Below, piece by piece: positions 1-7,075 of a stretch of 38,261 nt of DNA. Every line of letters begins with the position of its first letter. Positions within the stretch are counted from its first letter, which is position 1. The DNA is taken from NCBI GenBank assembly GCA_026224825.1, contig JAMFRO010000099.1, positions 1 to 38,261 on the forward strand. The letters are read 5' to 3'. The notes beneath the pieces are model-generated. The model was not told the DNA's origin, made no database searches, and was given only the letters and a program-made list of their open reading frames with translations. The translations under genes and the position numbers were made by a program. The DNA comes from a bacterium (lineage in GTDB: Bacteria; Pseudomonadota; Alphaproteobacteria; Acetobacterales; Acetobacteraceae).

Positions 1-149
1 ACGCTGGTACACCGTCGCCGGCTTGTATGTTCGCTACGGAACCATCGGTGTCATTGGTTGTCATGTCTTACCTTTCGTTGAATTAGGCGCTGAATCGTCT
101 GGACGAGAACACAGCGCTGCCCGGCGGCCACTTACTCATTGGGGGGCGA

Positions 150-429
150 TTATGTTGGTGCCCCGGCGGGATCCTCGGTGCCCGGCCCGGTACGTTGCGT
201 GTTGATAGTTATGATCGGGCGCGCGCCCGGGCGCCTCTGCATGCTGATCAAACCGGCCTTTTCCAGCGCGGTGAGGGCGCGGTACAGTGATTTCCTGAAA
301 TGATGGTGTCGGTGATTGCTGATCAGCCGTGGCCAGATCTTGGCGGGGAGACAGCGCGCCGATTGCTGGCGCGCCGCCAGCCTTTAATTTTGGGGCTTCT
401 CCATCTTCATCGAACCAAATTGTCCGCAC
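150..429 (-). pseudogene. Winged-helix DNA-binding protein, apparently frameshifted
   Basis: Two minus-strand frames carry one apparent protein. The first (from a GTG at 429) begins with TIWFDEDGE and runs to about position 350. The second, open from 383 down to a TAA at 150-152, carries FRKSLYRALTALEKAGLI followed by a basic wing and IITIN, which is the recognition helix and wing shape of small winged-helix regulators found on alphaproteobacterial plasmids and islands. The frames meet at a run of four G (plus strand 345-348). Removing one base there joins them into a single protein of about 92 residues. I infer either a real inactivating frameshift, programmed slippage or a sequence error. 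The GTG has no clear ribosome binding site, so the start is uncertain. It lies just downstream of the small gene at 468-767. Confidence 0.4.
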
Positions 430-467
430 GTTGCTTTGCGCCCGTTCATATTACCGGCGTTGATCAC

Positions 468-767
468 TCAATCCTCCTGCGGTTCGGGCGCTTTGATAAT
501 CCACATCGTCGTACGCCGGCGCGGCTGGCCATTGGCATATCGCTGGACCGGCTTCGTGTTGACCGGAACGATGAACCTGTGCAGCAGAGGCGTGCGTATC
601 ACGGAGATTGCGGCCGAAGCGCGCCGTCTCGGCTGATCTCCGGCAGGGCCCCGCGCGGGCGGAGCGCCGGCGGGAGTATTGGCATCAGAATTGCCTAGCG
701 CATCGATCTGCGAGGCATTGGTATCTTCGCCGACTTCGGCGCTGTCGGCGGTCTGGTTGCTGTTCAT
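468..767 (-). CDS. Small hypothetical protein of the mobile element
   Basis: The 99-residue product is not one I recognise. Its N-terminal half is low-complexity and acidic to Ala/Pro/Gly-rich, and looks disordered. The C-terminal half is basic (RRR patches) and ends in MWIIKAPEPQED. The start is supported by AAAGGA about 10 nt upstream of the ATG at 767. The gene is read in the same direction as the ATPase gene at 895-2133, with a gap of about 130 bp, and as the broken winged-helix gene below it, so the three may have formed one replication or maintenance cluster. That link is inference from position only. Confidence 0.5.
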   Translation of the reverse strand: MNSNQTADSAEVGEDTNASQIDALGNSDANTPAGAPPARGPAGDQPRRRASAAISVIRTPLLHRFIVPVNTKPVQRYANGQPRRRTTMWIIKAPEPQED

Positions 768-894
768 TGTGTTGATGTCCTTTAGGATACGACCATGGTA
801 CTAAGGTCACGGTCGGTGTCGGTAGAAAAATGCGATGAAACATGTCTTGTCACGGATGCCAGGCGCGGCACTCACCGCACCTGGCACGATGCAT

Positions 895-2133
895 TCACAC
901 CGGTTTTTTCTTCGGCGGCGCAATCATTTCCAGCGCGGGCGCCGTGATGCCATTGACGGAAACTGACACACGTTTGAAGTACGCTGGCCTGCCCGATCTC
1001 CGCCGGTAAGACGATTTCACCTTGTCACGGCGGAAGATGTCGACCGCCTGCTCCTCGGTGAGGCTGAGATCCTCGCGCTCTTTTTTCTCAAGTTCGCTAA
1101 ATATCTCGATGTGCCGGACCGCAGCCGTGATCGCGCTCGCGCCGCGGGAGGAATTTGCGGTGGGACGCTTATCGCTATCAGGCTTCGTGATATGATGAAA
1201 CATCACGACCGCGCAATTGCCTGTGCGGGCGAAGTCACGCAACGCACCCATGAGCAGGTGCATGGAGTTATTGTCGCTCTCGGCCAACAGGTGAATTTCC
1301 ATCATGGGGTCAAGGCCCACGACGGCCGCACCGAACGCTTTTGTTTCATGGAAAAACCTCCGCCCTGCCGGCGTCTGGCGGATGCCATCGCCATCCTTCT
1401 CAAACAGGACCGAAGGACCATCGCAATTTACAATGCGCAGGTTCTGCCTGAGCAGCTCCCAGTCGACGCCCATTGTCTGCGCCATTGCGGCGATGCGCCT
1501 GCCGATTACGCCGGCGTTGTCTTCCGGGCTAAGGAGCACGACCTTATGCGCACCGGTTGGGTGAACTCCGGCGAACGCGCGGCCGGTCGCGATCGCTACC
1601 AGCATTTGCAGGCCATATAGGCTCTTGCCAACACCGGGCGCGCCAAGGAGGAGCGTGACCAAGCCGCGGGAAATGTCGCCCCAGAGCGGGATTTCGGGTT
1701 TGGCCGCGGCTTCCATCAGCGCATCGATGCCGATGAGCATCGATGCATTCTGCTCCACGTCCAGATCATGTATGGCGTCCGCTTCGGTCGCCGAGAGTTG
1801 CGCTGTCGTCACCGCATCGATGCCATCGGCAACATCGTGCCAGGTCGGGAGTTCAGCGGTCAGAACCGCACCGGCCCCCACCCCAGCCGTGCCCTGGAGC
1901 AGCTCGTCGAGGCGATACCTGCCGCCCGTGACGTCGTTCTCGGGCGCAGCCAAACGCGGCAAGGCTTGTGCGGGAGGATGGTCAAGCGACACAGCCGAAG
2001 CAGGCTTGTCCATTTCGATCGCCGGGCTAACGGCCCGGCCCCAGTTTTTCGGGTCGTGTCCATAGCGCACCTTCAGCGTCGCCGGGCTCTGATCACCCCC
2101 GGTGTCACTTTGGTAATCGTTAGTATAACTCAT
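895..2133 (-). CDS. AAA family ATPase / RepA-like (KaiC/DnaB-fold) protein
   Basis: The protein has 412 residues when started at the ATG at 2133, which has AGAGGA six to seven bases upstream. An in-frame start at 2250 exists but lacks such a site. A Walker A motif GAPGVGKS is at residues 164-171. A hydrophobic strand ending in GLDPMME (Walker B-like) follows about 100 residues later, and then AVVMFHHITKP, typical of the RecA-fold RepA/AAA_25 group of replicative helicase-like ATPases found on plasmids and integrative elements. The first 130 residues are polar and show no motif I recognise. The likely role is replication or partition of the element, or DNA-dependent ATPase activity. Family placement is fairly safe; the exact role is inferred. 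It is transcribed away from the A1-B1 module across an 868-bp gene-free gap. Confidence 0.8.
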   Translation of the reverse strand: MSYTNDYQSDTGGDQSPATLKVRYGHDPKNWGRAVSPAIEMDKPASAVSLDHPPAQALPRLAAPENDVTGGRYRLDELLQGTAGVGAGAVLTAELPTWHDVADGIDAVTTAQLSATEADAIHDLDVEQNASMLIGIDALMEAAAKPEIPLWGDISRGLVTLLLGAPGVGKSLYGLQMLVAIATGRAFAGVHPTGAHKVVLLSPEDNAGVIGRRIAAMAQTMGVDWELLRQNLRIVNCDGPSVLFEKDGDGIRQTPAGRRFFHETKAFGAAVVGLDPMMEIHLLAESDNNSMHLLMGALRDFARTGNCAVVMFHHITKPDSDKRPTANSSRGASAITAAVRHIEIFSELEKKEREDLSLTEEQAVDIFRRDKVKSSYRRRSGRPAYFKRVSVSVNGITAPALEMIAPPKKKPV

Positions 2134-3001
2134 CACTTTTCCTCTGTGTGAGGTTGACTGATGCCGACAATCGTCGCCGGCCAGTGAATGAGTATGGACC
2201 AGAAAATGCTTCGAAAATCCATCCACGCCGAGCACTGTGTTAGGGACCATGTTAGTTCCGTAGCGTCCCGAAAGTCTTATGGGTTAAGGAGGACACCATC
2301 AAAATTTCTAACCAAGTCTTTTTTCTCAAGTTTGGGACTCGCTGGAGAGCCTTGATCCGCCTCAAAGAAAGGTCATGATCAATGTTATAAGTGCTAACAT
2401 GTGAAGTTTTTGCTGCCTGCCCCAGGCACACCTGGGTTCTGAGGGCTCAGACGGCGTAGACCCAGGAAATCCTGACATATACGTTTCATGCTGGTGGAGG
2501 GGGGCTTCTGGCGCCAGCACGGTTATCCATCCAGAACTTATGAAACTCTCATCCAACCGGCCGTCGCGGTGGACACGGCGTTGGCGCAGGAAAACTTGGG
2601 CATGAAAGCCGAGAGATAGGGGCGGGGGGTTTTAAGACCCCCCGCCCCTATCTCTCTGTTCACAACTTCTCTCCTTTTTTCCCCAAAGTTCCACCGTGCT
2701 GGCTCCTTGGTCCCCACCCAGTCAAAACAACACCCCTGCGAGCCGCCTTGCCGCCAGCGGGCAAAGTTCGCACCTGCGCCTGCCGTTCAGGCAAGGCAGC
2801 CCCTGAACAACCCTCGTCGCCAAAACTGTACAGCCTAGCCCCGCACGAGGCCGTCACGCCGGCCCGGGCACGGGTTCCGCCCCGTGTGGGACTACCGCTT
2901 CAAACGGATGTCATAGTCCTGCCCGCCAAACCAGCGGGCGGCAACCCTGCAACCAGCGCCTGGCTGCAAGCCACGTGGCGCTCATCTACTTGGAGAAAGC
3001 C
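2134..3001. other. 868-bp gene-free region between divergent units
   Basis: No convincing gene lies between the ATPase gene (minus strand) and A1 (plus strand). The short open frames here lack ribosome binding sites and protein-like composition. The region holds the 46-bp perfect hairpin at 2611-2656 and smaller inverted repeats near 2927-2945 and 2950-2975. It should contain the divergent promoters for both units. With a RepA-like gene next to it, it is also the most likely place in the window for an origin of replication, but I see no iterons. Confidence 0.5.
2611..2656. repeat. Perfect 20-bp inverted repeat with 6-nt loop
   Basis: GAGAGATAGGGGCGGGGGGT (2611-2630) is followed by a TTTAAG loop and its exact reverse complement (2637-2656). 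The stem is very GC-rich. No U-run follows directly on either strand, so a plain rho-independent terminator is not certain. It sits alone in the gene-free region. Confidence 0.85.
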
Positions 3002-3295
3002 GTGTCAATGACGAAAGAAGAAAACCTTGCAGCTCTGCTGCGCGAACACGCCGCCGGCCGGGACCTTCCGAGATACGTTCCGCAGATCGCGTTCACCGAG
3101 GCGCTGGCGCGTGGTGATGATCCCTTGCACATTTTACCGTACCTCGCCGATGTCGGCGTTGCGGTCAGTACCATGGAAGACTTGCAGGCGGCCGGGGACG
3201 ATCCCGGCGAAGAAGAAATGTGCGCGTTTCGCGTCGAGGAAGGTGTAGCGGTATTGCTTGAGAGTGACGGCCTCTGGCTGCTATTCACGCGGTGA
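3002..3295 (+). CDS. Hypothetical acidic protein A1 (first gene of duplicated module)
   Basis: The product has 97 residues and is of a family I do not recognise. I place the start at GTG 3002, with GGAG six bases upstream; ATG 3008 is the alternative. It is acidic and without a signal peptide or membrane segment, so probably cytoplasmic. It is clearly paralogous to A2 at 4029: both share ALL near the N-terminus, then F-x2-AL-x2-GDDPLHI-x-PYL-x2-VG, then EDL, an acidic stretch D-x-P-x-E-x-E, GVA, and S-D-x-LWL-x-F at the end. Its TGA overlaps or abuts the start of B1, so the two are translationally coupled. The retained, diverged copy argues for a real function together with B. A partner or inhibitor role is only a guess. 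Confidence 0.8.
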   Translation: MSMTKEENLAALLREHAAGRDLPRYVPQIAFTEALARGDDPLHILPYLADVGVAVSTMEDLQAAGDDPGEEEMCAFRVEEGVAVLLESDGLWLLFTR

Positions 3296-3303
3296 GGCAG
3301 GGC

Positions 3304-3903
3304 ATGGCAAACTTCACCAGCCGAGACACCATAGCCGTGCGCCGCGCCGGCGGCGGCCGGTCCGTCACCTTCGTCGCCACCGACTTGATCCCCGGCAGAC
3401 CACTTCGGCTTTGGGCGGTATTGGCCGAGACCGGCACCGCCGGATGCGGTCAGCTCATCCGGCTCGGCATCCTGGGCGCCAATGATGGCTGGTCCGTGAC
3501 CCAGCTCCTGGCGGTGACGCAGGCTCGGCTTGCTGCCGAGCACGCTCGTACGGGTACTGCGACCGCAGGGACCATGGTCAGATGCCTGGACCGGGCGATC
3601 TCGGCGCACCGCGAAGCCCTCGACGACGCGTCCAACTCGCCAGTGGTGTTCGAACCGGGTGACGCTGTTTCGCCATACCCATGGACAATCGCGCGATGCG
3701 GCCGGTTCTCCATCGCCCTGTGCCCCAATGCCGAAGGAGTGGGCGACGGCGTTACCCATGAGCAGTTGCTGGTGGCGCTCGATCTGGCGCTCTCCGCATG
3801 GCTGCCGGTTACGCCGTGGCGGCGCCGGGCATGGGAGACGAGGCGCGCAGTGCGCGAAGCCCTGACAATCGAAACCAAAGGCGCGGCGGCCGCGGGAGCG
3901 TAG
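3304..3903 (+). CDS. Hypothetical protein B1 (second gene of duplicated module)
   Basis: The 199-residue protein is unrecognised and is paralogous to B2. I chose ATG 3304 because MANFTSRDTIAVRR then aligns residue for residue with the B2 N-terminus MIDFDEKSIVAVRR, and GAGG sits six bases upstream; a GTG at 3292 overlapping the A1 stop is also possible. Shared B1/B2 blocks are AVRR, TD-x2-P, GW-x3-QLL-x-V-x-Q-x-R-x-A-x-EH, FEPG-x2-VSPY-x-WT-x-ARCG, LCP, G-x-T-x-E, and AVR-x-AL near the end. There is no signal peptide or membrane segment. Two segments (GWSVTQLLAV and GVTHEQLLVA) have a similar pattern, suggesting two copies of a helical unit. A terminator follows at 3980-4007. Confidence 0.8.
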   Translation: MANFTSRDTIAVRRAGGGRSVTFVATDLIPGRPLRLWAVLAETGTAGCGQLIRLGILGANDGWSVTQLLAVTQARLAAEHARTGTATAGTMVRCLDRAISAHREALDDASNSPVVFEPGDAVSPYPWTIARCGRFSIALCPNAEGVGDGVTHEQLLVALDLALSAWLPVTPWRRRAWETRRAVREALTIETKGAAAAGA

Positions 3904-3979
3904 ACCCTCAAGCCCATGTGATTCTTCCGCCCTGGCCGCTGGCCCGGGCATTCGCCCTATCAAACCCATCACCAACCAG

Positions 3980-4007
3980 AAAACCCCGCCCTCACCGGCG
4001 GGGTTTT
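3980..4007 (+). terminator. Hairpin terminator between B1 and A2
   Basis: An 11-bp perfect stem AAAACCCCGCC / GGCGGGGTTTT encloses the loop CTCACC and is followed by CTGCTTTTT. The flanking A and T runs make it look bidirectional. It separates the two module copies, although the A2 ribosome binding site (GGAG, 4017-4020) begins only 10 bp later. Confidence 0.8.
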
Positions 4008-4028
4008 CTGCTTTTTGGAGCCGCCAAT

Positions 4029-4352
4029 ATGCAAGAAGGCTTGGAAACTTTGGAGGCGCTTCTGGAGCGCTACTCCTACATCGAGAGGTTGCCCGAGGTT
4101 CAGCGCGTCAAATTCGCAGACGCACTGCGCCAGGGCGACGACCCGCTGCACATCATCCCCTACCTCTCCAGCGTCGGCATCCAGGTGCAGATGCCAGAGG
4201 ACTTGTTCCGCCGGAACGACCATCCTGACGAGGACGAACTTGTCTGCTTCTGGATTCCCCAGGGTGTCGCTGCAACGATCAACAGCGACGATCTCTGGCT
4301 GGTGTTCGAGATCGAAGGTGGAAACTCCCAACCCGGAAGTAGCCAGCAATGA
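4029..4352 (+). CDS. Hypothetical acidic protein A2 (second module copy)
   Basis: The product has 107 residues. ATG 4029 has GGAG eight bases upstream. It is the paralogue of A1 and shares the core GDDPLHI-x-PYL-x2-VG, the downstream EDL, an acidic D-x-P-x-E-x-E patch, GVA and SD-x-LWL-x-F, with a polar C-terminal extension (GGNSQPGSSQQ) that A1 lacks. Identity is moderate, so the duplication is old or the copies came in separately. Its TGA overlaps the B2 ATG (ATGA), the same coupled layout as A1-B1. I do not recognise the family. Composition suggests a soluble cytoplasmic protein. Confidence 0.82.
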   Translation: MQEGLETLEALLERYSYIERLPEVQRVKFADALRQGDDPLHIIPYLSSVGIQVQMPEDLFRRNDHPDEDELVCFWIPQGVAATINSDDLWLVFEIEGGNSQPGSSQQ

Positions 4353-4969
4353 TCGATTTTGATGAGAAATCGATTGTGGCAGTGCGCCGCACCATCGATG
4401 ATCAGCGCTTCGCGCTGTTCATCGACACGGACGTTCTTCCCTACTGGGGCCAGCGCTTTTGGGGCGTGGTGCTGGATACAGGAGGCGACGGATTCGGCAC
4501 CCACGTGCGCTACGGCACCGGCTGCACCGCCCCAAGCGGCTGGACCATTCACCAACTGCTTTGCGTGGTCCAAACCCGCATGGCGGACGAGCACACCCGG
4601 GCGCCAAAGGCAGGCGCGCTTGCCGTGCTGGAAGCGCTCGGCGATGCGGTCAGGCAAATGTGCCAAAGCGATCCGCTCGGCAGCAGCGTCAGCTTCGAGC
4701 CTGGCGGGCAGGTTTCGCCCTATAACTGGACCGTAGCCCGGTGCGGTGATCTCCTCCTGCAACTCTGCCCGGACCCGGAAAGCTGCCAGGAAGGCATCAC
4801 GCCTGAGCTAGTGCTGATCGTGGTCGACCAGGCGCTGAAGGAGTGGAGCGAACGGGCGCCGTACCTACGGTGCTTATGGTCTTGGCGAAACGCCGTGCGC
4901 GATGCCCTCGCCGCGGAGATTCGCCGGCTCCGCATTGTCCGAGGCAACGCGCCGGTCGAGCTAAACTGA
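4349..4969 (+). CDS. Hypothetical protein B2 (second module copy)
   Basis: The product has 206 residues and overlaps A2 by four bases (ATGA). It is the paralogue of B1, with conserved blocks AVRR, GW-x3-QLL-x-V-x-Q-x-R-x-A-x-EH, FEPG-x2-VSPY-x-WTVARCG, LCPDPE, GIT-x-E and AVRDAL. Inside the protein, the segments around GWTIHQLLCVV and GITPELVLIVV are alike: each has a small hydrophilic loop with Gly, then Thr, then an amphipathic helix and a second helix. That pattern recalls the small helical-hairpin phage proteins of the Acb2 type, but the resemblance is weak and is my inference. No catalytic motif is visible. Two hairpins follow at 5008-5081. Confidence 0.82.
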   Translation: MIDFDEKSIVAVRRTIDDQRFALFIDTDVLPYWGQRFWGVVLDTGGDGFGTHVRYGTGCTAPSGWTIHQLLCVVQTRMADEHTRAPKAGALAVLEALGDAVRQMCQSDPLGSSVSFEPGGQVSPYNWTVARCGDLLLQLCPDPESCQEGITPELVLIVVDQALKEWSERAPYLRCLWSWRNAVRDALAAEIRRLRIVRGNAPVELN

Positions 4970-5007
4970 GCCTGTCTGGCTCATCACGCCAAAGAAACGC
5001 CAACGCG

Positions 5008-5038
5008 AACGCCAGATGGGGCTCACCCATCTGGCGTT
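5008..5038. terminator. Perfect 13-bp hairpin downstream of B2
   Basis: AACGCCAGATGGG and CCCATCTGGCGTT flank the loop GCTCA. It lies 38 bp after the B2 stop. No U-run follows at once, so it may act as a terminator or as an RNA 3'-end stabiliser. Confidence 0.6.
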
Positions 5039-5050
5039 GAGCTGACCAAG

Positions 5051-5081
5051 CCCTGCCCCGGGCCAAAAATCCCGGGCAGGG
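5051..5081. terminator. Second GC-rich hairpin downstream of B2
   Basis: CCCTGCCCCGGG and CCCGGGCAGGG form an almost perfect stem (one extra C) around an A-rich loop. It follows the hairpin at 5008-5038 directly and closes the module before the excisionase gene. Confidence 0.5.
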
Positions 5082-5164
5082 ACCAAGGGGGAACTCGAAA
5101 CAAATCGTTGGGTCAAGCGGGCGGCAATAGTGCCGCAGGCGCCCAGCGTGAATGAGAGCCCCCC

Positions 5165-5401
5165 ATGGACAACAACCAGACCATCGACACCAAGCCCCAG
5201 GCCGAGCCAGCCCGCCACCTGCTCAGCCCGAAGGAAGCCGCAGCCTATCTCGGCGCCACCGAAAAGGCCTTGGAAAACTGGCGCGGCACCGGCGACGGGC
5301 CGGCCTTCATCAGGCTGAGCCCGCGCTACGTGCGATACGCCCAGGAAGACCTCGACGCACACATCGCGGCCAGCCGCAGGCGCAGCACCGCCGAGGCCTA
5401 A
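5165..5401 (+). CDS. AlpA/excisionase-type helix-turn-helix protein
   Basis: The 78-residue protein has LLSPKEAAAYLGATEKALENWR at about residues 19-40, the MerR-like HTH_17 fold of AlpA and Xis proteins, followed by a GPAFIRLSPRYVRYAQEDLDAHI wing, which matches the usual end of that domain. Proteins of this kind direct integrase toward excision or activate the integrase gene. It lies 106 bp upstream of the integrase gene on the same strand, the usual arrangement in integrative elements. The start ATG 5165 lies after GAGAGCCCCC, a weak ribosome binding site. Family placement is secure; whether it acts as excisionase or transcription activator is not. Confidence 0.85.
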   Translation: MDNNQTIDTKPQAEPARHLLSPKEAAAYLGATEKALENWRGTGDGPAFIRLSPRYVRYAQEDLDAHIAASRRRSTAEA

Positions 5402-5507
5402 GCGTCGTCTGCCAACCACCAAACCAAGCCGCAACCCCGGAGGCCAGCGCCACCGGGGTGCCCGGTGTTGCACACGATTCCCCAGCCCATAACCAGAAAG
5501 GAACCCC

Positions 5508-6698
5508 ATGACCACCGCGACCATCACGCGCACGTTGTTGCAAAAGCTGCCTCCCCTGCCTCATGGTGTCGCAAAACACCGTATCTTCGACGACCGGCTG
5601 AACGGCTTCTTCGCCGAACAGCGCGCCACCTGCGTGACGTTCTACATCCGTTACGTTGACACCCGCCGCCGCCGGCACGAGTTGCGGATCGGCAAGCTGG
5701 GCGACATCACTCTTGACCAAGCCCGCAAGCGCGCCGAACAGCTCAGGGCCGAAGTCAGCCTTGGCCGAGACCCAGCGGCGGATCTCGCAAAACTGCGCGC
5801 TGTGCCAACCGTCGCTGAGTTTGTACGGAATCGTTATATTCCGTACGTACAGGAGCGCCTACGCAGCGCCAGCAACGTCGAGGTTTACTTCCGCCTACGC
5901 ATCACTCCCGCTATGGGCAACAAGCCTCTGGACGAGGTAAACCCGCAGGACGTTGCCGAGCTGCGCCGCAAGCTGATCGCCGAAGGCCTAGCCAACGGCA
6001 CCGTGAATCGGCACCTCGCGTACGTCCGGGCCATGTTCAACGCGGCGCTACGGTGGCAGCTCATCGAGGGCCGAAACCCAGCAGCCTCGCCGGGAATGTT
6101 ACGAGAGCAACACAGGGACAAGTACTTGAGCCCGGCGGAGACGCGGGCGCTGGTGAAGGCGCTGGACGCCGACAAAGACCAAACTGCGGCATCGGCACTG
6201 GCCTTGCTAATCGTTACTGGTGCAAGACGAAGTGAGGCCATGCTTGCCAAGTGGGAATACGTTGACCTCGACCGAGGTATGCTCACCGTGCCGCTCGCGA
6301 AGAACGGAAAGACCCGGCACATTCCGCTCTCCCCCGTGGCTGTGGCAATCCTCCAGCGCCAGTTTGCCCGCCGGCAGGCTGACAACCCGCACGTCTTCCC
6401 CAGTCACGTCGTGCAGGGCCAAGCGCTGGAGGGGCTACGCGGGGCCTGGGCCCGGGCGAAAAAGGCGGCCGGGCTCGCCCCAGACCTTCGCGTTCACGAC
6501 CTACGCCACTCGTTCGCGTCCGCGCTGGCCAACGCCGGCACGCCTCTCAACGAGATCGGCACCGTGCTCGGCCACACCCAGCTCTCCACTACCACCCGGT
6601 ACGCCCACCACTCGTCGCAGCGACTGATCGCAACAGCCACCACCGCGTCCAGGGCTTGGAACCTGCTGCCCGAACCTGAAGAGCAAAGCGCGGCGTGA
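5508..6698 (+). CDS. int: Tyrosine-type site-specific integrase
   Basis: The 396-residue protein is full length. An N-terminal arm-binding domain (residues 1-90) is followed by a SAM-like core-binding domain (about 100-195) and the catalytic domain (about 205-380). The active-site set is complete: R240 in TGARRSE, K268 in NGKTRHIPL, H330-x2-R333 in HDLRHSFAS, H356 in LGHTQLSTT and the nucleophile Y365 in TTRYAHHS. AGAAAGGAA lies just upstream of the ATG. It catalyses integration and excision between attachment sites. The gene points toward the tRNA-Arg end of the element, 3.8 kb away, so the usual tight int-att spacing is broken by cargo. The tRNA-Arg target is inferred from the adjoining boundary, not shown. 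Confidence 0.95.
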   Translation: MTTATITRTLLQKLPPLPHGVAKHRIFDDRLNGFFAEQRATCVTFYIRYVDTRRRRHELRIGKLGDITLDQARKRAEQLRAEVSLGRDPAADLAKLRAVPTVAEFVRNRYIPYVQERLRSASNVEVYFRLRITPAMGNKPLDEVNPQDVAELRRKLIAEGLANGTVNRHLAYVRAMFNAALRWQLIEGRNPAASPGMLREQHRDKYLSPAETRALVKALDADKDQTAASALALLIVTGARRSEAMLAKWEYVDLDRGMLTVPLAKNGKTRHIPLSPVAVAILQRQFARRQADNPHVFPSHVVQGQALEGLRGAWARAKKAAGLAPDLRVHDLRHSFASALANAGTPLNEIGTVLGHTQLSTTTRYAHHSSQRLIATATTASRAWNLLPEPEEQSAA

Positions 6699-6749
6699 AC
6701 GGCCGCGCTCCGAACCAAGCCTGCAACCCGCCAGCACAAGGAGTCCACC

Positions 6750-6947
6750 ATGACCATGAACACCGAGAAGCAACACCCCGCCGCCCGGCTCTGGGCTCGC
6801 CTTCCGCGCCTAGCCAAATGCGCCGTGGCGGCACCGCTCACCATGGCGATGCTGGGCGCGGAAATCTCGTTCAGCCTCAGCCCCAGCCTCGACGTGATCC
6901 TCACGGCCGGTGGAATCTGGGCGCTGTGGGGCTGGATCGGGAGCTGA
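6750..6947 (+). CDS. Small membrane protein
   Basis: The 65-residue product starts at ATG 6750, with AAGGAG six bases upstream. A basic N-terminus is followed by hydrophobic stretches at about 24-38 (CAVAAPLTMAMLGAEISF) and 46-63 (LDVILTAGGIWALWGWIG), so it should be a small inner-membrane protein with one or two segments. I do not recognise the family. It lies 51 bp after the integrase gene and ends before a strong terminator, so it is probably co-transcribed with int. Confidence 0.6.
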   Translation: MTMNTEKQHPAARLWARLPRLAKCAVAAPLTMAMLGAEISFSLSPSLDVILTAGGIWALWGWIGS

Positions 6948-6993
6948 CGGGCGGCGGCCAACAACCAAAACCGCCAGCAGAACGACGACAAAA

Positions 6994-7030
6994 AAACGGG
7001 GGAAGGCGCAGCCCGCGCCTTCCCCCGTTT
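6994..7030. terminator. Strong bidirectional terminator
   Basis: A perfect 16-bp stem AAACGGGGGAAGGCGC / GCGCCTTCCCCCGTTT encloses the loop AGCCC, with an A-run before it and CTTTGATTTTT after it. It closes the excisionase-integrase-membrane protein unit. Confidence 0.88.
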
Positions 7031-7075
7031 CTTTGATTTTTCTGGACAATCACACAAACCTAAGGAGACATACCC

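Noticed and set aside
2362..2556. Open frame of 64 codons in the gap near the RepA-like gene
   Set aside because: It has no ribosome binding site and no protein-like pattern.
2986..3975. Open frame of 329 codons opposite A1-B1
   Set aside because: A1 and B1 are supported by their paralogues A2 and B2 and by ribosome binding sites; the opposite frame has neither.
3002..4969. A-B module as a classic type II toxin-antitoxin pair
   Set aside because: The gene sizes and lack of any known toxin fold or antitoxin DNA-binding motif do not support it. It stays open as a general protein pair.
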